Shown: positions 16,659-24,331 of the stretch, piece after piece
Position numbering within the stretch: position 1 is the first letter of the stretch
Layout of the letters: each line of letters starts with the position of its first letter
NCBI GenBank assembly: GCA_964497245.1
Contig: CAZCCC010000003.1
Location: 1 to 61,838, forward strand
Direction of reading: 5' to 3'
Length of the DNA stretch: 61,838 nt
Source: CAZCCC01 sp964497245
GTDB taxonomy: Bacteria; Patescibacteriota; Patescibacteriia; Buchananbacterales; UBA6539
Program-made: the position numbers and the translations under genes
The notes under the pieces: generated by a model
Database searches by the model: none
Told to the model about the DNA's origin: nothing
Seen by the model: the letters and a program-made list of their open reading frames with translations, nothing else

Positions 16659-16680
16659 CAAAAAATTAAGCTTCGCTTAA
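16659..16680 (-). promoter_or_regulatory. Terminator-like hairpin in the ugd leader
   Basis: Minus strand TTAAGC-GAA-GCTTAA followed by TTTTTTG. It lies downstream of the ugd promoter and ~30 bases before the ATG, so it may attenuate ugd as well as stop read-through from the ATPase gene. Confidence 0.55.
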
Positions 16681-16722
16681 AGTTAATTAAATAATATAAA
16701 ATAAGACGTATTTAGTTGTTTA

Positions 16723-16751
16723 ATGTTACAGTTTTTTGTTATTTTTGTCAA
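16723..16751 (-). promoter_or_regulatory. Promoter of ugd
   Basis: Minus strand TTGACA (16746-16751), 17 bases, TAACAT (16723-16728). It predicts an ~86-base leader. Confidence 0.7.
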
Positions 16752-16765
16752 AAATTAAAAAATTA

Positions 16766-18568
16766 TTAAAATTTTATTACCTCACCTGGTTTAACGGTTC
16801 TTATCTCCTGATCTCCGATTTGTTTTTTTTCCTCAATTAGTTGATAAACACTAGGCTTTTTAGGATTTCCGGAATCTTCTTTTTGCCTTTTCGTTTCAAA
16901 AGGCAAAGGTCCTTTAGATAAAGCCTCCTGCAAGGAAATTTCCGACTGTACTTCATTTTTTGATTCAATTATTTCAGACTGTTTTTCTTTGCTGGTCATT
17001 TTTTTCTTGATATTTTGAAAACAACTATTACAGTAAATCGGTCTTACTCCATCAGGTTTAAAATTTATTTCTGTTGATTTTCCGCATTCATAACACACCG
17101 CTTGATAGCTTATTTTTTGTCTGGGCTTTTCTTTTTTATTTTTTTCTTGACGGAAAGTGGATTGAGCTGAATTTTCTATTCTAGCATTTTCATTTTTGGA
17201 AGCAGGCTTTAAAGAAGCCTTTACCTTGTTTGGGACATCATCATCTTCATCATTTACTCCGCTCCAACGGCTTATTTTGTCTTCTACGACTTCTCGGGGC
17301 TTGGCATATCTTTCTCTTGATACATTTATTATTTTTTCTTTATTATTAGTTAAATATTTATCTCCAAGAGGTGGAAGAGTAGTTGCTGAAAAAGGATTTG
17401 AGGAAACACCGTCAATCATCAGCTTCATATATATATCATATTTAGTTAAGTTTACCAAGTCTTCTTCAACAAAATAAGGAGCAAATTCTGTTGCTAAAAA
17501 TTCAGCATCAGCTGCGCCAACCCTAAAACACATTATAGTGCCGACGTTGCCAAATACAGCAGCTCTTACCAATTCATCCAGCTGTTCAACGTATTGATGT
17601 CCAATTGTCAAATTTAATCTGTATTTTCTGGCTTCCGAAAGGATATTAGCGAAGGATTCTGTTGCAAAATTTTGGAATTCATCAACATATAAATAAAAAT
17701 CTTTTCTTTGTTCTTCGGGAGTGTCAATCCGGCTCATTGCAGCAAGCTGAATTTTTGTAATCATCATTGCTCCAAGCATTGCCGAAGAATCTTCGCCAAT
17801 TTTTCCTTTTGAGAGATTCATTATCAATATTTTTTGATTGTCCATTATTTGCCGTATGTCAATTGTTGATTTTACCTGCCCAATCACGTTTCTAATCATA
17901 GCGGTAGATAAAAATTGTCCAACCTTGTTTTGTATTGGAGCTATGGCTTCAACCTGGAATTGTTGTGGATATTTTGAATATTCTTCTACCCAAAAAGATT
18001 TAACCACAGGATCTTTTATTTTACTGATGACTTTATTTCGGTAAGTTTTATCTACAAGAATTCTCATTACCCCCAAAAGAGTGCTTCCGGGATAGTCAAG
18101 CAAAGCCAAAATAGCATTACGCAAAAGGTATTCTAGACGCGGCCCCCAGGAATCAGCCCAGAGTTTTTTGAATACACCAATTAGACCGGAGGCTACGAGA
18201 TGCTTATGTTCTTGAGAAACAGCCTCCATTACATTAAAAGCTATCGGGTAGTGGATGTCTGATGGGTCAAGATATATTACATCATTAATTCTTTCACTTG
18301 GAATAAAATTAATTATTTTTTCCGCGAAATCTCCATGAGGATCAACAAGGGCAACACCTTCTCCATTTATTATGTCTTGAATTATCATATTTTCCATTGC
18401 GGTTGATTTCCCCATACCGGTTTTACCAATAAGATACATATGTCGCCTTCGATCGTCCTTTTTAATGCCAAATCTAACACGCTGATTGCGGAAGTTAGTT
18501 TCGGCAAAAAGATTTATTTTATGTATTTTTTCCTCTGCTTGATTTTTTGTTTCGCTTTTTTCTTCCAT
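16766..18568 (-). CDS. HerA/TraG-type DNA-translocase-like ATPase with C-terminal zinc ribbon
   Basis: 600 aa from the ATG at 18568, four bases after the upstream stop; a start at 18631 would overlap that gene. Walker A is IGKTGMGKS (about 47-55), then VALVDPHGDF, and the Walker B region reads YLYVDEFQNF. This is the VirD4/TraG-C/HerA ATPase architecture of coupling proteins. A C-terminal tail carries a four-cysteine zinc ribbon (CYECGKS...YCNSC) common in CPR proteins. Probably a membrane-associated hexamer pumping DNA or protein with the partner at 18573-19934. No relaxase or other type IV secretion genes are nearby. Confidence 0.8.
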   Translation of the reverse strand: MEEKSETKNQAEEKIHKINLFAETNFRNQRVRFGIKKDDRRRHMYLIGKTGMGKSTAMENMIIQDIINGEGVALVDPHGDFAEKIINFIPSERINDVIYLDPSDIHYPIAFNVMEAVSQEHKHLVASGLIGVFKKLWADSWGPRLEYLLRNAILALLDYPGSTLLGVMRILVDKTYRNKVISKIKDPVVKSFWVEEYSKYPQQFQVEAIAPIQNKVGQFLSTAMIRNVIGQVKSTIDIRQIMDNQKILIMNLSKGKIGEDSSAMLGAMMITKIQLAAMSRIDTPEEQRKDFYLYVDEFQNFATESFANILSEARKYRLNLTIGHQYVEQLDELVRAAVFGNVGTIMCFRVGAADAEFLATEFAPYFVEEDLVNLTKYDIYMKLMIDGVSSNPFSATTLPPLGDKYLTNNKEKIINVSRERYAKPREVVEDKISRWSGVNDEDDDVPNKVKASLKPASKNENARIENSAQSTFRQEKNKKEKPRQKISYQAVCYECGKSTEINFKPDGVRPIYCNSCFQNIKKKMTSKEKQSEIIESKNEVQSEISLQEALSKGPLPFETKRQKEDSGNPKKPSVYQLIEEKKQIGDQEIRTVKPGEVIKF

Positions 18569-18572
18569 ATTT

Positions 18573-19934
18573 TTAACTCGTTGGGATATTCGGCGGCGCT
18601 GATCCTTTTTTATAAATCTTAATTTTATCATCCGTATCTACCAAATTTTCTATCGGCAAACTCATTGGCGGCTCTGCTTTTTTAGCATCAGTTTTTTTGA
18701 CTAAAGGAGCTTTTACGGTCATTAATGGAAAATGCCATAAAGTTGCCATTTCTTCAGTATTTAGAATAAAACCGAATTCTCCGGGAGAAAGCCAGTGGCC
18801 TCTATTTTTGTATCTTTGAAATATTTTATTCTTTCTAGAATTAAGCCTCATTTTTTTAAACCAGACGATCCCCCATGTGGCGATTTTAGAATCCGGTTTA
18901 AAGGAGTTTAGACCTAAGTCGTTATATTGCTTGAAAGCACCATAAATATTTTGGACGCCTCTTGTTTTAAAAAATACTGTTTTTTCGGCAAAATATATGA
19001 ATCTTATTCTGACATGAAATCCTACTTTGCTGGCTTTATGTTCAATAGCTGAAACGGCATCTTTTTGTCCTTGGGTTAAATAAAGCATTTGATTGGGAGC
19101 ATCTTCTTTGCTTGAAGAATTTTCCTGGCTTGAGGCCGCATTATTTAAAGAATTTAGCAGGTTAATGGGAATTTCATAGATATAGTCAAATATATTTTTT
19201 TTTCCTCCGGTATTTTTAGCGCCAATTATTTTATTGACAACCGGCCTGGCTATTTCTCCCCAGTCGTTATCAGCTGGCGTAGTTACAAATTGAATCCAAA
19301 TTTGTTCCCCCTGTCCTATTCTGGTTAAAGCTTCAAGCATAGAAGCCATCGGATCCTTTATTTCTTGAGAAATTGAGTCTTCAAATTCTTTATAGGTAAT
19401 AATGGGATAGGCATAATTTTTTGCCAACCTGATTTCTGTTCCCACAAGATCATATTTTTCATTTGGAAATTTAATATTCCAATCTTTGGTATAGTCTTCT
19501 ACCTCCATAATTTCAGCATCGGGGTACTGGGCATATATTATCGCTTCTATTAAATCACGGTAATTATCACAAGTATGAATTATAAACTGAATATAACCCC
19601 CGACGCTTATTATTTCAAAGGAAAAACTATTGGGCACTTCACCAAACCACCATTTATCGGTAAAACCAAGTGGTTGATGGGCTCCGGCCAGATGAGAAAA
19701 AATATTTTCTACTGCCCGAGGCGTTTGTTCATTATTTTTAGGTATATCAATGGCCAGTAATATATATTTTCTTTCTTTGCGATATTTATCCCTGATGTAA
19801 TTTTGCCATACTAGAATTAAAGCATAAACAAACAAAAAAACCGGATAAATCCAGCCAATAGTTTTAGCAAACCACCAAGCAAATAATATTGGATTACTGG
19901 TTGGTATTGCAGATAGGTCTATGAAAATTTCCAT
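18573..19934 (-). CDS. Membrane-anchored partner of the HerA/TraG-like ATPase
   Basis: 453 aa. One clear transmembrane segment (about residues 25-46, IGWIYPVFLFVYALILVW) is followed by a large soluble domain without a nucleotide-binding motif. The tail is polar and Pro-rich. It ends four bases before the ATPase gene, so the two are translationally linked and probably form one complex. I recall similar protein pairs as conserved in CPR genomes, but cannot name a function. Mechanism and substrate are unknown. Confidence 0.65.
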   Translation of the reverse strand: MEIFIDLSAIPTSNPILFAWWFAKTIGWIYPVFLFVYALILVWQNYIRDKYRKERKYILLAIDIPKNNEQTPRAVENIFSHLAGAHQPLGFTDKWWFGEVPNSFSFEIISVGGYIQFIIHTCDNYRDLIEAIIYAQYPDAEIMEVEDYTKDWNIKFPNEKYDLVGTEIRLAKNYAYPIITYKEFEDSISQEIKDPMASMLEALTRIGQGEQIWIQFVTTPADNDWGEIARPVVNKIIGAKNTGGKKNIFDYIYEIPINLLNSLNNAASSQENSSSKEDAPNQMLYLTQGQKDAVSAIEHKASKVGFHVRIRFIYFAEKTVFFKTRGVQNIYGAFKQYNDLGLNSFKPDSKIATWGIVWFKKMRLNSRKNKIFQRYKNRGHWLSPGEFGFILNTEEMATLWHFPLMTVKAPLVKKTDAKKAEPPMSLPIENLVDTDDKIKIYKKGSAPPNIPTS

Positions 19935-20028
19935 AGATTTTGTTTTGGCTATTAGTATTTATTTTAATTTTTTTATTTAAAACTGGTACCTTATTATCTT
20001 AGCAGATATTGAGAATTTTTGGTATTAA

Positions 20029-21186
20029 TTAATCAGCCAAAGAATATTTTCCATCAGGCAATTTTTTAATTTTCTCTTTGTTTGTTAAAGCCAAATATAT
20101 GGTGCTTTTTCTGACAATTCTTTGGTTCATCACCTCTTCAATAAGCTCTTCTTTTGTCATTGGCTTTTCTGATTTTTTTAATATATCTACAATTATATCC
20201 AAAACAGTACCCGGTTGATAGCCCCATTCTTTTAAGGCATAAATTCCTCTACCAACTAATACGTAGCGATCATCCAAAATAAGTTCGTTGTGAATTGTCG
20301 CCGGGTATGCAATTTTTTTATCAAAGGTTGATTGATTTATTAAATCGGAAATTTCAGTAAAATGTAGAGGTTTTTCAATTTTTCGCAAAACCAAATAAAC
20401 CTTATCACTCATTCTTTTGGGAGTAATAGTATTCCATTTTGCCAAACCTAATTCACCAATGATATTTTCATCAATTTTTTTACTTATTTTAAGGTGGGAA
20501 TCAACTAATTTATTTATTTCTTCATGATTAAATTCACCATTTACACCTAATCTTAATGCTAAAATTTCTTCCTTTTTTTGGTTATAAAAATCTCTTTTTT
20601 GAAATTCTTTCAATATTTCGTCTTTTTTAAGCAAATTATTTTTGTTTTCAATTATATCCACCAACTCTTTTACTATTTCTTTAACTGAGTTAAGTGAAAC
20701 AACCGGAAGTTTCCAGCCACTCAAAAGATCCAAATCAGGTCTTATCTTCTCAATTTTTTCGTTGAGTATATTGGAGAGAATGAAATAAGCCGAATGTCTA
20801 CTCAGTTCATCATTTATAGATTGGCTAATTTTGCTCAAAAGGGAATTTTCTTCCATTACACCACCATGATTTTCCAGCAGATGATTTATATATTTTTCAG
20901 CATCTTCTATTTCATGTTTGAATTCCCTAATGTCTTTAAGTTTTTTTATAGTTGCTGATTCAATCTGTCTGATCCTTTCTCTTGTAATATTATAAAATCG
21001 CCCTATTTGTTCAAGGGTTTCCTTTTTTCTTCCAGATAAACCAAATCTTCGGCTTAGAATATCGCTTTCCTTGTTTGGTAAATTTTTTAGCAAGCTAGAT
21101 ATGAGATCATTTGGATTAAAAGAAGCAGCTTGTTGTTTTTCTTGACTTTCAATTATTTTGTCCAGAATTGAGTTTTGGCTATTCAT
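20029..21186 (-). CDS. Sigma-region-4-like transcription factor with HARE/winged-helix C-terminus
   Basis: 385 aa. Residues 28-86 match sigma70 region 4, including RFGLSGRKKETLEQIG and the recognition helix ITRERIRQIESATIKKLK. No regions 1-3 are present, so it is not a complete sigma factor. Residues ~258-320 (LRKIEKPLHFTEISDLI ... GRGIYALKEWG) resemble the HARE-HTH fold of the RNAP delta subunit, and a further winged helix fills 326-382. It may bind RNA polymerase or -35 DNA as a global regulator; this is inference. It has its own promoter at 21248-21276. Confidence 0.7.
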   Translation of the reverse strand: MNSQNSILDKIIESQEKQQAASFNPNDLISSLLKNLPNKESDILSRRFGLSGRKKETLEQIGRFYNITRERIRQIESATIKKLKDIREFKHEIEDAEKYINHLLENHGGVMEENSLLSKISQSINDELSRHSAYFILSNILNEKIEKIRPDLDLLSGWKLPVVSLNSVKEIVKELVDIIENKNNLLKKDEILKEFQKRDFYNQKKEEILALRLGVNGEFNHEEINKLVDSHLKISKKIDENIIGELGLAKWNTITPKRMSDKVYLVLRKIEKPLHFTEISDLINQSTFDKKIAYPATIHNELILDDRYVLVGRGIYALKEWGYQPGTVLDIIVDILKKSEKPMTKEELIEEVMNQRIVRKSTIYLALTNKEKIKKLPDGKYSLAD

Positions 21187-21247
21187 ATAATAATAAAATT
21201 TTTAGCTAAAATAAGATAAAAATAAATATATTAATTTTAATATTATA

Positions 21248-21276
21248 ACTATATCATAAAATCTTTATAGTGTCAA
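21248..21276 (-). promoter_or_regulatory. Promoter of the sigma-like gene
   Basis: Minus strand TTGACA (21271-21276), 17 bases, TATAGT (21248-21253) with extended TGA. The leader is about 55 bases. Confidence 0.8.
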
Positions 21277-21435
21277 GAAAAAAGGGGTGCGTAATCTTAA
21301 TAAGATGGAACAAGGACTTTTGCTTTTTCAGCTTTGTTAAGTATATAAATATAGTAAAAACCATCAAAAAATATAATATGTAAAATAAAAAAATTCCTCG
21401 CACCAACTCTTTTTGCGTAGAATAAGTGTGGTAAA

Positions 21436-21467
21436 TAAAAAAACCCTGATAATTTACCAGCGTTTTA
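21436..21467 (-). terminator. Probable terminator after secF
   Basis: Minus strand ACGCTG pairs with CAGGGT (one mismatch) and is followed by a run of seven T. The stem is short. Confidence 0.5.
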
Positions 21468-21551
21468 GTATTCTGAAGAGCCGCTATTTTTTTCCTTATG
21501 GAAATTGTCTGTCAATTTATGGTTAAATAATATGAATAACTCAAAAGTATT

Positions 21552-22478
21552 TTACTTTTTTGTTTTTAGTTTTTCCCATGCTAGCAATAAGGGACTTGCT
21601 AAAAATATGGAAGAATAGGTACCTATTGATATTCCAACAATCAAGGTTAAAGTAAAACTTCTGATCGTTTGTCCCCCAAACAGAAAAATTGCAAAAAGAG
21701 TCAGCAATGTTGTAAATGATGTATTTATGGACCGGGTTATCACTTCATTGACACTGTTTTGAATATTTTTTTCAAATTCTTCTCCAGTATTACGTATCAA
21801 ATTTTCCCTTATCCTGTCAAAAACAACTATTGTATCATTTACCGAATAACCAAGTATTGTCAAAAGGGCGGCTACAAAAGCGGCGTTTGCCTCTATTCCG
21901 TATAATTTGCCCAAAACAACAAATATGCCGACTGTAATTATTATGTCATGAAATAATGTCACTACGGCTATTAGTCCATATTTCCAAGAGGCAATCGGTT
22001 TTGAAACTCTCCTAAATGCCCAGGCAATATATATAATTATTGCCAATAAGACAATTAATATTGCCCAAAATGTCTTTCTTTTTAATTCTTGACCTATTGA
22101 AGGGCCGATTGATTCAAATCTTTTTTCAATAAATATTTCTTCGGCGGCTAATTCATTGCTGTTTAATGATAATTTCTGCCTCATTGTTGACAATATTTTC
22201 TGATGAAGATCTTCATCAATATCTCTGAATCTTAATATAAACCCATTGTCCCCTATCGGTTGGGCAACAATTGTTCCAATGTCAAACTCTTCCAATAGAG
22301 CAACTATTTCTTGGCTTGTCGGCCTAGTAATAGTTTTGAATTCAATTTCCAAAAGACTTCCTCCGGTAAAATCAATTCCTAAGTTAAGCCCAACCACTAA
22401 AAATGCGACAATGCTTGCTAATACCATTATTGAAGAGAAAAAAAACCAAATTTTCCTTTGTTTGATAGCAGAAGTCAT
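21552..22478 (-). CDS. secF: Protein translocase subunit SecF
   Basis: 308 aa with six predicted membrane spans. Diagnostic motifs are LGIDFTGGSLLEIEF in the first periplasmic loop, GYSVNDTIVVFDRIRENL in span 4 and NTSFTTLLTLFAIFLFGG. With SecD it uses the ion gradient to pull substrates out of SecYEG. It lies 15 bases downstream of secD. Confidence 0.96.
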   Translation of the reverse strand: MTSAIKQRKIWFFFSSIMVLASIVAFLVVGLNLGIDFTGGSLLEIEFKTITRPTSQEIVALLEEFDIGTIVAQPIGDNGFILRFRDIDEDLHQKILSTMRQKLSLNSNELAAEEIFIEKRFESIGPSIGQELKRKTFWAILIVLLAIIIYIAWAFRRVSKPIASWKYGLIAVVTLFHDIIITVGIFVVLGKLYGIEANAAFVAALLTILGYSVNDTIVVFDRIRENLIRNTGEEFEKNIQNSVNEVITRSINTSFTTLLTLFAIFLFGGQTIRSFTLTLIVGISIGTYSSIFLASPLLLAWEKLKTKK

Positions 22479-22493
22479 AATATGATCATATAA

Positions 22494-24179
22494 TTAATCC
22501 AACATTTTTTTTACGCCAAAAAGCCATGGCTTTTTTAAGAGTTTGAATTTTGTTGCCGATTTTAAAATAAGCTTAGTAACAATCATTGCTGAAAACATAC
22601 TGGTTAGTATTCCAATACTTAAAGTTATCGCAAAGCCTTTAATTAAGCTGGTGGTAAATCCTATTAAAATAAAACAAGTTATTAAGGTAGATATATTTCC
22701 GTCAAAAATTGAAGACCATGCACGCTTGAAACCTTCGTCAATTGCAATTGATAGCGGTTTTTGCATTTTAAGTTCCTCTTTAAGCCTTTCAAAGATTAAA
22801 ATATTAGCGTCAACTGCCATTCCGATAGACAAAATAAAGCCGGCAATACCAGCCAAAGTCAAAGTTACAGGTATAATTTTAAATATTGCCAAAACTGCTA
22901 AACCGTAAAAAATTAAAGATAATACGGCAGTAAATCCCGGTAGTCTATAATAAATTACCATAAATATACAAACCAAAATAAGTCCTACGGCTACCGCAAT
23001 TATGCTTTTTTCTACAGATTCTTTGCCCAATGATGCGCCGATTGTTTCCTGAGAAATTAGAGTTATGGGAATGGGCAAAGCTCCGGCATTAAGCCTTTGG
23101 GCAAGCAATTTAGCTTCTCTTATATCAAATTTACCGCTAATTATTGCCTTACCATCTGAAATTTGTTCCTGGACGGTTGGTATGCTGATCGGTGTCCCAT
23201 CTAAAAATATTGCAACAGGTTGTCCAATGTTCTTTTTTGTAATTTCGGCAAATAAATCTTTTCCTTCAGAATTGAACTCTAAAGAAACGACCGGCGCTTG
23301 GGTATTGGGATCAAATTGAACTTGAGCCCTTTTTAGCTGGGTGCCGGTTAAGCCGGTGTAAATCCATTCGTCTGAAGGCGAAGAATAATCAAATTCACTT
23401 TTTGTTTTAATTAGAATATGACTGCAGTTTGCTTGATAATCATTAATGTCTCCTTGTTCCCCTTCTTTTCTTATTATATGGTATCCAAATTGAGTGCCTA
23501 CAATTTCTTTAGACACTTCGTTGATTTTTAATTCATCAAAGCAGACCCTCTCAAATTCAGGAACAAGTAAACCTCTTTGGGTAAAACCCAGTTCCCCACC
23601 TTGTTGAGCTGACCCAAAATCTTCAGAATTTTCAATTGCCAGTTCGGCAAAGTTAGCCCCTTCCTCCAAAATTTTTCTTAGTAATTCTTGAGTTTTTTCC
23701 AGAGCTAGATTGTTATATTCCTGAATTTCATTTTTTTGCTCATCTGTTAGCTTTATTTGAGGGTTTGGATTCATTTCTTTGAACTCCAGCAAAGGCGTTT
23801 CACCAATCATGTTTATGGCTTGATTTACGTCTGATATTCCCGCTAATTCAACTATTATCCGCCAATTATCGTTTGTTTTAGTGGCTTGAATTGAAGGTTC
23901 GGCGACTCCAAAGGCATTTACTCTTCTCTCAATAACATCTCTTACTCCTTCTAATGAGCTCGCCTGATCGGCCGATGGTATCTCTGAAACATCTGCCTCA
24001 TAGATTAAGTGGGTACCTCCTTGAAGATCTAAACCCAGTCTGAAAGGGATATTTAGTTGACTAGGCAATTGAATGCCAGTTTTTTCGATTAACTGGGGAA
24101 AATTTAAAAAGACCGCTATAATAGCGATTGCAAGAATACCGGCAGCAGCTAGTCTAATTTTAGTTCTTTGAGCAATCAT
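22494..24179 (-). CDS. secD: Protein translocase subunit SecD with an inserted parvulin domain
   Basis: 561 aa. The SecD framework is clear: LGLDLQGGTHLIYEADV (48-64), the ERRVNAFGVAEP segment, and the C-terminal six-span export domain with SIGMAVDANILIFER. Between residues ~145 and ~262, in the periplasmic region, is a parvulin-type PPIase (FAELAIENSEDFGSAQQGG, GLLVPEFE, FGYHII at 231-236). The HIL strand that normally opens a parvulin comes last (SHILIKTK, 253-260), as in a circular permutation. Both conserved His (234, 254) are present. The insertion suggests folding of emerging substrates at the translocase. Confidence 0.93.
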   Translation of the reverse strand: MIAQRTKIRLAAAGILAIAIIAVFLNFPQLIEKTGIQLPSQLNIPFRLGLDLQGGTHLIYEADVSEIPSADQASSLEGVRDVIERRVNAFGVAEPSIQATKTNDNWRIIVELAGISDVNQAINMIGETPLLEFKEMNPNPQIKLTDEQKNEIQEYNNLALEKTQELLRKILEEGANFAELAIENSEDFGSAQQGGELGFTQRGLLVPEFERVCFDELKINEVSKEIVGTQFGYHIIRKEGEQGDINDYQANCSHILIKTKSEFDYSSPSDEWIYTGLTGTQLKRAQVQFDPNTQAPVVSLEFNSEGKDLFAEITKKNIGQPVAIFLDGTPISIPTVQEQISDGKAIISGKFDIREAKLLAQRLNAGALPIPITLISQETIGASLGKESVEKSIIAVAVGLILVCIFMVIYYRLPGFTAVLSLIFYGLAVLAIFKIIPVTLTLAGIAGFILSIGMAVDANILIFERLKEELKMQKPLSIAIDEGFKRAWSSIFDGNISTLITCFILIGFTTSLIKGFAITLSIGILTSMFSAMIVTKLILKSATKFKLLKKPWLFGVKKMLD

Positions 24180-24243
24180 TTAAGGAGTTTTAATAATATT
24201 AAGTTCCACAAATTATGGGAAATGATTTTCATTTTGTAAAAAT

Positions 24244-24272
24244 AGTTTAGCAAAACTTTCTTCTTTTTGCAA
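24244..24272 (-). promoter_or_regulatory. Promoter of secD-secF
   Basis: Minus strand TTGCAA (24267-24272), 17 bases, TAAACT (24244-24249) with extended TGC. Confidence 0.65.
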
Positions 24273-24292
24273 GTAGGGTTAAGATTAAGCGT

Positions 24293-24321
24293 TTGCAGTT
24301 TACTCTTAATTGTCTTAGAAT
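24293..24321 (+). promoter_or_regulatory. Promoter of the 765-aa membrane protein gene
   Basis: TTGCAG (24293-24298), 17 bases, TAGAAT (24316-24321). Transcription would begin ~4 bases before the ATG at 24332. The promoter occupies the in-frame TTG at 24293, which argues against that upstream start. Confidence 0.6.
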
Positions 24322-24331
24322 TATAAAAAGT

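Larger units (their letters stand above)
21187..21551 (-). other. 365-base intergenic region
   Basis: No supported gene. It holds the promoter of the sigma-like gene at its left end and the likely secF terminator at 21436-21467. A GGTGCG (21286) and a CGCACC (21399) could pair over ~100 bases, but the AT-rich DNA between shows no further structure I trust. Confidence 0.5.

Noticed and set aside
16766..19934. Conjugative plasmid or ICE fragment
   Set aside because: No relaxase, integrase, VirB4, pilin or att-like repeats are present, and the surrounding genes are housekeeping.
21303..21415. Short frames (11 and 36 codons) in the secF/sigma-like spacer
   Set aside because: No ribosome-binding site; the minus-strand one runs through the promoter at 21248-21276.
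24293..24331. TTG start for the 765-aa membrane protein
   Set aside because: The TTG lies in a -35 box, and the ATG at 24332 opens a natural signal-anchor sequence.
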